Origin: Schumannella soli
GTDB lineage: Bacteria; Actinomycetota; Actinomycetes; Actinomycetales; Microbacteriaceae
Length of the DNA: 64,000 bases
Assembly (NCBI RefSeq): GCF_006517435.1
Contig: NZ_VHQG01000003.1
Span: forward strand, 1-64,000
Direction of reading: 5' to 3'
Each line of letters starts with the position of its first letter. Position 1 is the first letter of the stretch. Shown one piece after another: positions 25,552-33,694 of the stretch. The notes beneath the pieces were generated by a model. The model made no database searches, had not been told where the DNA came from, and saw only the letters and a program-made list of their open reading frames with translations. The position numbers and the translations under genes are program-made.

Positions 25552-25591
25552 CCGCGACGAGGGAGGCCGGAAAGACTAGGCCTCGTCGCGG
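25552..25591 (-). promoter_or_regulatory. Attenuator-type hairpin of the leuCD leader
   Basis: On the minus strand, arm 25582-25591 (inside the leader ORF, just after its Leu codons) can pair with 25552-25561 over ten bases. It can pair instead with a second CCGCGACG copy at 25540-25547. These exclude each other, as expected for ribosome-position-controlled attenuation. Confidence 0.5.
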
Positions 25592-25623
25592 CGACGAAGG
25601 AGAAGGAGCCGATCGCGCAGCAT
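25576..25623 (-). CDS. leuL: Leucine leader peptide MLRDRLLLLRRRDEA
   Basis: This 15-codon ORF lies 69 bases before leuC. Codons 6-9 are four consecutive Leu codons (CTC CTT CTC CTT), and codon 2 is also Leu. TAGCCT lies six bases before its ATG, so it probably sits at the very 5' end of a leaderless leu mRNA. Ribosome stalling at the Leu codons when leucyl-tRNA is scarce would change the downstream folding. The peptide is too short for usual ORF calling. Confidence 0.75.
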   Translation of the reverse strand: MLRDRLLLLRRRDEA

Positions 25624-25629
25624 CGCGCC

Positions 25630-25635
25630 AGGCTA
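25630..25635 (-). promoter_or_regulatory. -10-like TAGCCT six bases before the leucine leader
   Basis: It reads TAGCCT on the minus strand with a six-base gap to the ATG at 25623. Confidence 0.6.
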
Positions 25636-25691
25636 CCACCGCGATCCGGGCGCGCGCCGCGCTCGCGAACCCCCGCCGCTCAGCCGCGCGC

Positions 25692-26336
25692 TCAGGCGCG
25701 GGCGACCCGCAGGTGGAAGCTGCCGAGCTCGATCTCGGCGGGATCCCCGACCTTGACGCCGTCGACTCCGGCGACCTTCTCGCGCAGCCCTCCCGAGGTG
25801 ACGGCGACCCCGTTGGTCGAGCCGAGGTCGATGAGGCGCAGCGCGCCTCCGACGACGATGAGCAGGGCGTGCGTGCTCGACACGGTGCGCTCGGGGTCGT
25901 GGATGCGCAGCCGCTCGGCCGCGGGCCAGCGCTCGGGAACGACGGGATTGCGGCCGAGCACCACGCCGGACGTCGTGACGACCTGCGTGGCGCCGTCGGG
26001 GAGCCGGATCGTCCACGGCCCCGGCTGGGCGGGGTGCTCGCCGGTCGGCACCTCGGCTTCGCCCGACGGAGTCGACACGGACGACGGCGCGGGAGCGGAG
26101 CCGGGCGCGGACTCCGCCGCGGGAGCCGGGCCGGCGACTGCGGGAGCCAGGCCGCCCATCGGATTCGCCGGCAGCGGGAAGGCCACCCCCGGCGAGCGCG
26201 GCATGACCCGTCGCGTGGCGGAGTCGCCGTGCTCCTCGTCGACCCGGCGCTCCGGCTCCGGCTCGGGCGGGGCGCCGGGCGCCTCGGGAAGCAGCCCGGG
26301 CGGCGGGGTGATGAGGAACCGCTTCTGCTCGGTCAT
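25692..26336 (-). CDS. FHA domain protein beside the EssC-like ATPase
   Basis: The protein has 214 residues. The first 120 are Pro/Ala-rich and probably disordered. A forkhead-associated domain fills about residues 125-212, with GRNPVVPE, the phosphothreonine-binding TVSSTHALL and DLGSTNGVAV. It is divergent from the EssC-like gene; one shared palindrome (26371-26388) lies between them. The ATG at 26336 is chosen because GGAGAGGGGG precedes it; a GTG two codons upstream is possible. It probably reads phosphothreonine signals made by the kinase at 47107-48798. Confidence 0.85.
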   Translation of the reverse strand: MTEQKRFLITPPPGLLPEAPGAPPEPEPERRVDEEHGDSATRRVMPRSPGVAFPLPANPMGGLAPAVAGPAPAAESAPGSAPAPSSVSTPSGEAEVPTGEHPAQPGPWTIRLPDGATQVVTTSGVVLGRNPVVPERWPAAERLRIHDPERTVSSTHALLIVVGGALRLIDLGSTNGVAVTSGGLREKVAGVDGVKVGDPAEIELGSFHLRVARA

Positions 26337-26360
26337 CCGCACCCCCTCTCCGACCGCGTC

Positions 26361-26366
26361 AGGCTA
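26361..26366 (-). promoter_or_regulatory. -10-like TAGCCT of the FHA gene
   Basis: It reads TAGCCT on the minus strand, 24 bases before the ATG at 26336. The palindrome at 26371-26388 would cover the spacer and -35 region of this promoter. Confidence 0.5.
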
Positions 26367-26370
26367 TCGG

Positions 26371-26388
26371 ATGGGGAGTGATCCCCAT
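26371..26388. promoter_or_regulatory. Palindromic operator copy 1 (ATGGGGA-N4-TCCCCAT)
   Basis: Perfect inverted repeat with N4 = GTGA, extended by GG/CC to 22 bases. It lies in the divergent gap between the FHA gene and the EssC-like gene, 33 bases before the TAGGGT (26422-26427) that serves the ATPase gene. It is one of four copies in this locus. Confidence 0.75.
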
Positions 26389-26476
26389 CCCCTCGGCAGA
26401 GCTGAGCGGCACTCCAGCGAATAGGGTTCCCGTGGGGGCGCGCGGGCTGCGCCGCGCCCGCTCACGAGGAGGCCGA

Positions 26477-29400
26477 GTGCGACTCAAGCTGACCCTGAAG
26501 CGCGATTCGGGAACGAGCGACGACATCGTCATCACGACGGATGCGGCCGCGACGATCGCCGAGGTCGCCGGCGCGATCCGCCGGGTCGACCCGGCATCCC
26601 CCGGCCCCGCGCCCGCCGGCTCGCTCACGCTGAGCGCCGTGCTGCCGGGGTCGAGCCAGTCGCTCGTGCTGCCGCCCGACGGGCCGGTCGGCGAGTCGTG
26701 GATCGGGTCGGGCGCGACGGTGCAGCTCGTCGACGCGGGGCGCTACTACTCCCCCGCCGGCACCGGGCGCGGTCCGGTGGTCGCGCGGCTGAGCATCCTC
26801 AGCGGCCCCCAGGGCGGCCGCACCCTCGACCTGCACGCCGGCACGACGATCATCGGCCGCGACCGCAGCTGCGACGTGGTGATCGACGATCCGCTCGTCT
26901 CGAAGCGCCACCTGCGCCTCGAGGCGGATGCGGCGGTCGAGATCGTCGACCTCGGCTCGGCGAACGGCATCGAGGTGGATGGCGGTCTCGTGACCCGTCT
27001 GCGCGTCGAGGCCTCCGAGACGATCATGATCGGCGACACGGCGCTGCGCATCGACGTCGACCAGGAGGTCGCCGAGCTGGGCGGCGCGCCGACCGCGGGT
27101 CCCGTGTACTTCAACCGCTCGCCCTCGGTCGAGCCGCGCTATCCCGGGCAGGAGTTCCTCGGGCCCGAGGTGCCGAAAGACGCCGACAGCCAGCCCTTCC
27201 CGCTGCTCATGGTGCTGTCGCCGCTCGTCATGGGCGCGGTGCTGTTCTTCGCGCGCCCCGGCGCGGGATTCCAGTCGCTCATCTTCGTCGCCCTCTCGCC
27301 GCTCCTCGCCCTCGGCAACTGGGTCACCCAGGCGCTCAACAAGCGGCGCAAGAAGCGCGAGTCGATCGAGAAGTTCGACGGCCACCTCGAGCGGCTCGTC
27401 GACGAGCTGAAAGACGAGAAGGTCACCGAGCGCGAGCGCCGGCACCGCGAGGCGCCGTCGACGCACGAGGTGCTCGACGCCGCCCTGCACCACCAGACGA
27501 TGCTGTGGACGCGCCGTCCCGAGCACTGGTCGTTCCTCAACGTGCGTCTCGGCGTCGGGCGGATGCTCTCGCGCAACTCGATCCGCGACGACTCCGCCGG
27601 CAACGACACGCTGCCCGACTACCAGGAGCGCTTCGACGAGGTCGCAGGCGAGAACCGGCACGTCGAGCAGGTGCCGATCATCGACAACCTGCACGACTCG
27701 GGCGCGCTCGGCATCGCCGGGCCGACGCCGCAGACGATCGCGGCCGCCAACGCGCTGCTGGTGCAGCTCACCGGCCTGCACTCCCCTGCCGAGCTCGCCG
27801 TGGCCGCGCTGATCACCCCGGCCTGGTCGGGCGGCTTCGACTGGCTGAAGTGGATGCCGCACACGTCGTCGCCGCACAGCCCCATCCCCGGCAGCCACCT
27901 CGCCGACAGCGCGTCGAGCGGCACGGCGCTGCTGAGCGCGATCGAGGAGCTCGTCGAGCGCCGCCTCGGCGCCGCGAAGGGCGACGGCCGCCGCGGCGCC
28001 ACCAAGGAGGAGCAGACGGCGCTCGACCGGGGTGCGACGGTCGGCGACGATCAGGAGACGCAGGGCACCCGATCCCCGATCCCCGCGCTCGTGCTGCTGA
28101 TCAGCGACGACGTGGCCGTCGACCGCGCCCGCCTCGTGCAGCTCGCCGAGCAGGCCGCCGACGCGGGCGTCTACCCGATCTGGCTGGCCGAGGCGCAGAA
28201 GGACCTGCCCGCCGTCTGCCGCACCTTCCTGGCGCTGCCCGAGCCGGGCTCGACGGTCATGGCGCCGAAGCCCGAGGAGAAGGTCGAGCGCCCGCCGGCC
28301 GGCTCGCGCGCGGCCCGCAAGCTCGCGCGCACGAAGGCGAAGAAGCGCAAGGCCGAGGTGAAGCGCCGCAAGAAGGGTCTGCCGCCGCTGCCGACGCCCG
28401 AGCCCGAGCTCGTGCCGACGACCGCGACGCCCACGGTCGGCTTCGTGCGGCTCGGCGACACGATCGAGAACGTCCTCGTCGACTTCGTCGACCCGGCGCA
28501 GGCCCTCGACTACGCCCGCCGGCTCGCGCCCGTGATCGACGCCGGCGCGCTCGTCGCCGACGCGAGCGACCTGCCGCGCTCGATCTCGCTCATCACGCTG
28601 CTCGGCCACGAGCTGGTGGAGGCGAGCGAGTCGGTCATCGACCGCTGGAAGCAGAACGAGTCCATCCACGACCGCACGCCCGGCATCGAGCCGAAGCGCC
28701 GGCGTGCCGGCAAGCTGCGCGCGATCGTCGGCAGCGCGGGCGTCGACGCCATGCATCTCGACCTTCGCACGCAGGGCCCGCACGCCCTCGTCGGCGGCAC
28801 CACCGGCGCGGGCAAGAGCGAGTTCCTGCAGGGATGGGTGCTCGGCATGGCCGCGGAGTACAGCCCCGACCGGGTCACGTTCCTCTTCGTCGACTACAAG
28901 GGCGGCTCGGCCTTCGCCGACTGCGTGACCCTGCCGCACTGCGTGGGCCTCGTGACCGACCTGAGCCCGCACCTCGTGCGACGCGCGCTCACCAGCCTGC
29001 GCGCCGAGCTGCACCACCGCGAGCACCTGCTCAACCGCAAGAAGGCGAAGGACCTGCTCGAGCTCGAGAAGCGCGGAGACCCCGACAGCCCGCCGGCGCT
29101 CGTGCTCGTGATCGACGAGTTCGCAGCCCTCGCCGGGGAGGTTCCCGAGTTCGTCGACGGCGTCGTCGACATCGCCCAGCGCGGCCGCTCGCTCGGCATC
29201 CACCTGATCATGGCGACCCAGCGTCCGGCCGGCGTCATCAAGGACAACCTGCGCGCCAACACCAACATGCGCGTCGCGCTGCGCATGGCCGACGAGTCGG
29301 ACAGCCAGGATGTCGTCGGCATCAAGGAGGCGGCGCACTTCGACCCGGGCATCCCCGGCCGCGGCGTGGCGAAGACCGGCCCCGGCCGCCTCGCCCAGTT

Positions 29401-31144
29401 CCAGTCGGCGTACGCGGGCGGCTGGACGACCCGCGAGCCCGAGGTGGCCGATGTGCTCGTCTCCGAGCTGCGCTTCGGCGGCGAGGTGCGCTGGGAGGAG
29501 CCGCGCTCCGACGCCCCTGCCGAGGAGAAGGATCTCGGGCCCACCGACCAGCAGCGCCTCGTCGCGTCGATCATCAAGGCCTCCGCCGGAGCGCAGATCC
29601 CCGCGCCTCGCCGCCCCTGGCTCGACGAGCTCGCGCTCGCCTACGATCTCGGCCGCCTGCGCCAGCGCACGGACGCCGAACTGCTGCTCGGGGTCACCGA
29701 CGTGCCCCAGCAGCAGCGGCAGATGCCGGTGTACTTCCTGCCCGACGTCGACGGCCACCTGTCGATCCTCGGCACCGGCGGCTCGGGCAAGTCGGCCGTG
29801 CTGCGCACCCTCGCCGGCGCGGCCGCGATCACCCCGCGCGGCGGCCCCGTGCAGGTCTACGGCCTCGACTTCGGCGCGGGCAGTCTGCGCATGCTCGAGC
29901 AGCTGCCGCACGTCGGCGCGATCATCAACGGCGACGACACCGAGCGGGTCATCCGGCTCTTCCGCCGCATGCGCGACGAGCTCGAGACCCGCGCCGCGCG
30001 CTTCGCCGAGGCGAACGCGTCGAGCATCACCGAGTACCGCTCGCTCACCGGACGCACCCAGGAGCCGCGCATCCTGCTGCTCGTCGACGGCTTCCCGAGC
30101 TTCCGCGACGACTTCGAGATCCCGGCGGGACGCGCGCAGTGGTATTCGGTGTTCGAGGACATCCTCAGCGACGGCCGTCAGCTCGGCATGCACATCGCGC
30201 TCACGGCCGACCGCCCCGGTGCCGTGCCGACCGCGATCGGCTCGAACATCCAGCGCCGCGTCGTGCTGCGTCTCGCCGACGACAGCTACAGCCTCGTGGA
30301 TGCGCCGAACGACGTGCTCAGCCCCGCGTCGCCTCCCGGGCGCGCGATCGTCGACGGTCTCGAGACGCAGATCGCGATCCTCGGCGGCAGCCGCGTCGTC
30401 GCCGAGCAGTCCACGGCGACGCGTCTGCTCGGCGAGGCCATGCGCCGTGCCGGCGTGGCCGAGGCGCCCGGCGTCGGCTCGCTGCCCAAGGAGTACCCCC
30501 AGTCGAGCCTGCCCGACCGGGTCGACGGCTTCCCCGTGCTCGGACTCAGCGACGTCGATCTGGGCGCCTGGGGCTTCGACCCGGTGGGCACGCTCCTGCT
30601 CGCCGGGCCCCCGGCGAGCGGGCGCAGCCTCGCCCTCCAGACGATCGCCCAGGCGATCGGCCGCGCCGACCCCGAGACCCGGCTCTACTACTTCGGCAAC
30701 AGCCGCTCGGAAGTCGGGCGCTCGCGCGACTGGGCCGGCTCGGCGACGACGCCCGAGGGCGTCGCCGAACTGGCGAAGCTGCTCGTCGAGGCCGTGACGG
30801 ATCCCGATACGGAGGGGCGGATCGCGGTCGTCGTCGAGAGCATCGGCGACTTCCTGCAGACCCCGGCCGATTCGCCTCTGGTGGAGCTCATCCGCGCGGT
30901 CAAGCGCAGCGATCACTTCCTGCTCGCCGAGAGCGAGACCTCGGCCTGGAGCTCGTCGTGGCCTCTGCTCGGCGAGGTCAAGAACGGGCGCCGCGGTCTG
31001 CTGCTGCAGCCGGAAGCCGTCGAGGGCGACATCCTGCTCAAGACCGCGCTGCCGCGCATGAGCCGCTCCGAGTTCCCGCCCGGACGCGGGATGCTCATCG
31101 CCAAGGGCAAGTCGGTGCGCATCCAGCTGCCGCTGCCCGGATGA
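26477..31144 (+). CDS. EssC-like FHA/FtsK-SpoIIIE ATPase of a type VII-like secretion system
   Basis: The protein has 1555 residues from the GTG at 26477, behind GAGGAGG. An N-terminal beta-rich region (1-85) and an FHA domain (about 102-190, IIGRDRSCDVVI, VSKRHLRLE, GSANGIEV) precede two membrane helices (about 238-287) and three FtsK-like ATPase modules. The first has Walker A GGTTGAGKSE (near 773) and Walker B LVIDEFAAL (near 878). The second has GTGGSGKS (near 1099) but LLLVDGFPSF for Walker B. The third has the degenerate GPPASGRS (near 1375). Length and FHA start resemble Firmicutes EssC more than mycobacterial EccC. It probably drives export of the WXG-like proteins nearby. Confidence 0.88.
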   Translation: MRLKLTLKRDSGTSDDIVITTDAAATIAEVAGAIRRVDPASPGPAPAGSLTLSAVLPGSSQSLVLPPDGPVGESWIGSGATVQLVDAGRYYSPAGTGRGPVVARLSILSGPQGGRTLDLHAGTTIIGRDRSCDVVIDDPLVSKRHLRLEADAAVEIVDLGSANGIEVDGGLVTRLRVEASETIMIGDTALRIDVDQEVAELGGAPTAGPVYFNRSPSVEPRYPGQEFLGPEVPKDADSQPFPLLMVLSPLVMGAVLFFARPGAGFQSLIFVALSPLLALGNWVTQALNKRRKKRESIEKFDGHLERLVDELKDEKVTERERRHREAPSTHEVLDAALHHQTMLWTRRPEHWSFLNVRLGVGRMLSRNSIRDDSAGNDTLPDYQERFDEVAGENRHVEQVPIIDNLHDSGALGIAGPTPQTIAAANALLVQLTGLHSPAELAVAALITPAWSGGFDWLKWMPHTSSPHSPIPGSHLADSASSGTALLSAIEELVERRLGAAKGDGRRGATKEEQTALDRGATVGDDQETQGTRSPIPALVLLISDDVAVDRARLVQLAEQAADAGVYPIWLAEAQKDLPAVCRTFLALPEPGSTVMAPKPEEKVERPPAGSRAARKLARTKAKKRKAEVKRRKKGLPPLPTPEPELVPTTATPTVGFVRLGDTIENVLVDFVDPAQALDYARRLAPVIDAGALVADASDLPRSISLITLLGHELVEASESVIDRWKQNESIHDRTPGIEPKRRRAGKLRAIVGSAGVDAMHLDLRTQGPHALVGGTTGAGKSEFLQGWVLGMAAEYSPDRVTFLFVDYKGGSAFADCVTLPHCVGLVTDLSPHLVRRALTSLRAELHHREHLLNRKKAKDLLELEKRGDPDSPPALVLVIDEFAALAGEVPEFVDGVVDIAQRGRSLGIHLIMATQRPAGVIKDNLRANTNMRVALRMADESDSQDVVGIKEAAHFDPGIPGRGVAKTGPGRLAQFQSAYAGGWTTREPEVADVLVSELRFGGEVRWEEPRSDAPAEEKDLGPTDQQRLVASIIKASAGAQIPAPRRPWLDELALAYDLGRLRQRTDAELLLGVTDVPQQQRQMPVYFLPDVDGHLSILGTGGSGKSAVLRTLAGAAAITPRGGPVQVYGLDFGAGSLRMLEQLPHVGAIINGDDTERVIRLFRRMRDELETRAARFAEANASSITEYRSLTGRTQEPRILLLVDGFPSFRDDFEIPAGRAQWYSVFEDILSDGRQLGMHIALTADRPGAVPTAIGSNIQRRVVLRLADDSYSLVDAPNDVLSPASPPGRAIVDGLETQIAILGGSRVVAEQSTATRLLGEAMRRAGVAEAPGVGSLPKEYPQSSLPDRVDGFPVLGLSDVDLGAWGFDPVGTLLLAGPPASGRSLALQTIAQAIGRADPETRLYYFGNSRSEVGRSRDWAGSATTPEGVAELAKLLVEAVTDPDTEGRIAVVVESIGDFLQTPADSPLVELIRAVKRSDHFLLAESETSAWSSSWPLLGEVKNGRRGLLLQPEAVEGDILLKTALPRMSRSEFPPGRGMLIAKGKSVRIQLPLPG

Positions 31145-31170
31145 GCCGCGACGGCCGCCCGGCGATCCCG

Positions 31171-31188
31171 ATGGGCAGCTGTGCCCAT
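31171..31188. promoter_or_regulatory. Palindromic operator copy 2 (ATGGGCA-N4-TGCCCAT)
   Basis: Perfect inverted repeat with N4 = GCTG, extended by CG/CG to 22 bases. It lies after the EssC-like gene and 22 bases before a TAGCGT hexamer (31211-31216), giving the WXG-like gene group its own promoter. Confidence 0.75.
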
Positions 31189-31210
31189 CGATCCCGAGCA
31201 GAGTTCTGAT

Positions 31211-31216
31211 TAGCGT
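31211..31216 (+). promoter_or_regulatory. -10-like TAGCGT of the WXG-like gene group
   Basis: TAGCGT lies 54 bases before the ATG at 31271, with palindrome copy 2 exactly 22 bases upstream. Confidence 0.5.
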
Positions 31217-31270
31217 GGTGCCGTATCCGCCGCACGATCGCGTCGCGGCCCAGGTGATGTGGGAGATGGC

Positions 31271-31603
31271 ATGGCCGACCTGAAGTACGACCTCGAACTG
31301 CTGGGGCAGCTGCGCGACGACCTGCAGCTCGTGCTCGACGAGTTCACCGACGCGGACGACATCAGCGACGCCGTCGGCGAGGACACCGGCCACGACGAGC
31401 TGAAGGACCGCGTGCACGACTTCGCGCACAAGTGGAACGACAAGCGCAAGGAGATGCTCGAGGCCATCACGACCCTGCAGGGTCAGATCGCCCAGATCAC
31501 CGACAACTTCACCAAAGTCGACAAGGAGCTCGCGAAGGCTCTCGAAGAGGGTGCCGATTCCGGCGACAAGGCTTACCCGCCGCCGGGCCGGGACCCGGAG
31601 TAA
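31271..31603 (+). CDS. WXG100-like small helical protein
   Basis: This is a 110-residue, almost wholly helical, acidic protein. It has the pattern YDLELLGQLRDDLQLVL, then DVHDFAHKW-like sequence (HDFAHKWNDKRKEML) and a C-terminal helix ITDNFTKVDKELAKALEEG. A single Trp lies in the middle turn, but the classic Trp-X-Gly is not present. Such proteins occur next to EssC/EccC ATPases as secreted dimers or as helper subunits of toxins. The ATG at 31271 is preferred to a GTG at 31259 because GGGAG precedes it. It starts the group 31271-34353. Confidence 0.7.
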   Translation: MADLKYDLELLGQLRDDLQLVLDEFTDADDISDAVGEDTGHDELKDRVHDFAHKWNDKRKEMLEAITTLQGQIAQITDNFTKVDKELAKALEEGADSGDKAYPPPGRDPE

Positions 31604-31643
31604 CCATCACGACGGCTGACGGCACAGGGAGACAGCGAGAGAC

Positions 31644-33068
31644 ATGAGCGACCACGAGTACGAACCCCTCAAGGGCCACCCGACGACCCTCACGAACGAG
31701 GCGCATCGCTATGAGCGCGTCGCGCGGGCGATCACCCGCTCGGTCACCACGCTCGGCAAGATCAGCAGCGTCGACGGCATGACCGGCAAGGCTATCGACA
31801 AGCTGCGCGACTCCGCCGACAGCGTCGCCGACGACATCGGCAAGGCGCAGAACCGCTACAAGGTCACCGCCGACGCGCTCGTGCTCTACGCCTCGAAGCT
31901 CAGCGAGGCGCAGGGCGACGCGAACCGCGCCATCGCTCGCCTCGGCGCCGCGGAGGACGCGGCCGACACAGCCCGGCGCAACGCGCACGAGGCCGAGGAG
32001 AAGGCGAACCAGTCCCGATCGAGCAGCAGCCCCGACGAGCAGGCCGACGCGACCGCGGCGAAGACCGCCGGAACGACGTACACGACGGCTCAGGGCAAGG
32101 TCACCGACGCCCAGGACGACTGGCGCGCCGCCCGGGAGAAGAAGAACGACGCCGCGAAGGTCGCGATCGGCAGCATCCACGACGTCGTGGAGAAGAACAA
32201 CGAGGGCCTCAAGGACAGCCGCTGGGACAACATCAAGGGCTTCGCGAAGGCGGCCTACGAGGTCTTCAAGGTCATCTGCAAGTGGGCCGGCATCCTGGCG
32301 ATCTTCCTGTCGTGGGTGCCGTTCCTCGGACCGTTGCTGCTCGTGCTCGCCGCCGTCGGCGCACTGCTCGAGTTCGCCGAGACCCTCATCAAGTTCCTGC
32401 ACGGCGACGCCAGCCTGGGCGATCTGCTGCTCGCCGGCGTCGGCGCCGTGCTCACGATCTTCGGCGGCAAGCTCATCGCCATGGCCGCCAAGGGCCTCAA
32501 GGGCGTCATGGTCGTCCGCGCCGCGACGAAGCTCGGCGGCCGCTCGACGAAGATCATGCAGCGCATCCAGGGCCTCCCGCTGCACCGCGTCGGCGGCGCG
32601 AAGGGCATGAGCTACGTGCAGGCGAAGGTCGCCAAGGGCGAGCTGCAGGCGGCCACGTCCTCGATGAAGGGCTTCGGCAAGTCGATCCTGCAGAGCGGCT
32701 ACCGTTCGTTCCGCCCCAGCTGGGCGGGCGAGAGCGGCGGCACCATCTTCAAGTCGAGCGTCAAGAGCTTCCTCGACCCGGTCGCCGCGCAGCGCGACAT
32801 CTACAACGCGATCAAGATCGGCGCGAGCAACAACGTCATCCACGGCGCGAAGGACGTCGCCGGTCTCGCCGGCGTGACCGCCCTGGTCGGCGGCCAGCGC
32901 GCCGTGCCCCTCATCAACTGGGCCAACCACGACTTCGACGGCGGCGCGGTCTCGACCGGGTACGGCCCGATCGACAAGGGCCTCTCGCTGCCCGGCCTGA
33001 TCAACAAGACCGGACCGGCCTTCAGCGAATTCGACGGCCGCGGCAGCGACCTCGTGCGAGGCTGGTGA
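31644..33068 (+). CDS. Candidate type VII-exported protein with hydrophobic centre
   Basis: The protein has 474 residues. The N-terminal 190 are helical and coiled-coil-like (ERVARAITRSVTTLGKISSV, TARRNAHEAEEKANQSRSSS), as in long WXG/LXG-type effectors. The middle is strongly hydrophobic (about 214-252, WVPFLGPLLLVLAAVGALLEF, and 258-284). The C-terminal 190 residues are basic and Gly-rich with no family I recognise. The layout (WXG-like partner upstream, two small unknown genes overlapping downstream) is that of a secreted or toxin-like substrate and its helpers. No catalytic motif is visible, so toxin activity is speculation. Confidence 0.6.
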   Translation: MSDHEYEPLKGHPTTLTNEAHRYERVARAITRSVTTLGKISSVDGMTGKAIDKLRDSADSVADDIGKAQNRYKVTADALVLYASKLSEAQGDANRAIARLGAAEDAADTARRNAHEAEEKANQSRSSSSPDEQADATAAKTAGTTYTTAQGKVTDAQDDWRAAREKKNDAAKVAIGSIHDVVEKNNEGLKDSRWDNIKGFAKAAYEVFKVICKWAGILAIFLSWVPFLGPLLLVLAAVGALLEFAETLIKFLHGDASLGDLLLAGVGAVLTIFGGKLIAMAAKGLKGVMVVRAATKLGGRSTKIMQRIQGLPLHRVGGAKGMSYVQAKVAKGELQAATSSMKGFGKSILQSGYRSFRPSWAGESGGTIFKSSVKSFLDPVAAQRDIYNAIKIGASNNVIHGAKDVAGLAGVTALVGGQRAVPLINWANHDFDGGAVSTGYGPIDKGLSLPGLINKTGPAFSEFDGRGSDLVRGW

Positions 33069-33070
33069 CG

Positions 33071-33694
33071 ATGGCCTCCGCACTGGATCGCACCCTCGAC
33101 ATCGTCGACTACGACCTCGGGTTCGCCGAGGGCTGGCTCGCCCTCCCGCTCGGCGAGACTGCGGGCGCCGACGGGGCCGGGGCCCGGCTCACGGCCGAGC
33201 TCGGCGTCGAGGGACCCGCCGCCGAGTCGCTCCGCTCGCAGCTCGACGAGCTGCAGCGCGAGCTGCAGTCGATCGACGACCCCGGCATGACCGCCGTCGT
33301 CTGGGCCCCGTATCCCGAGACCGGCACGATCGCCTGCTCGCTGACCTTCCGTCTGGCCGAGATCGGCCGCGACGACACCGCCGAGGTGTTCGCCGCCGAG
33401 ATGGAGCAGGATGCCGGCGCGGCCGACGACGGCTACCAGTTCGCCGAGGTCGGCGTCTGGCAGCACGACATCCCCGCCGGTCGCATGGTCGGCGCACGGC
33501 AGCTGATCCTCGACGGCGACGCCGAGACGGGCCGCGTCGTCGACCGCGTGCTCTACGGGGTCTTCGTGCCGGGCGCACGCCAGATGGTGCAGCTCATCTT
33601 CACCGCGGCCGGCGTCGGCTCGTTCGAGGACATCGCCGCCGAGACCCAGGAGATCGTCGCCACCCTGCGGGTGCGCACCGAGGAGGCACGATGA
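33071..33694 (+). CDS. Unknown protein of the secretion locus (207 aa)
   Basis: I do not recognise a family. It is an acidic soluble protein with mixed strands and helices: MTAVVWAPYPETGTIACSLT, then FAEVGVWQHDIPAGRMVGAR and GARQMVQLIFTAAGVGSFED. The last part resembles small lipoprotein or LpqN-like strands, but no signal peptide is present. The ATG at 33071 (GAGG nine bases upstream) is chosen; a GTG at 33065 overlapping the upstream stop is possible. Its stop overlaps the next gene by 4 bases, so it is probably co-made with both neighbours, perhaps as chaperone or immunity partner. Confidence 0.6.
   Translation: MASALDRTLDIVDYDLGFAEGWLALPLGETAGADGAGARLTAELGVEGPAAESLRSQLDELQRELQSIDDPGMTAVVWAPYPETGTIACSLTFRLAEIGRDDTAEVFAAEMEQDAGAADDGYQFAEVGVWQHDIPAGRMVGARQLILDGDAETGRVVDRVLYGVFVPGARQMVQLIFTAAGVGSFEDIAAETQEIVATLRVRTEEAR

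Noticed and set aside
26462-31429. A 1655-codon open frame antisense to the EssC-like gene
   Set aside because: It mirrors the plus-strand gene, has His/Arg/Asp-rich low-complexity translation and no recognisable domain; such long shadows are usual in high-GC DNA.
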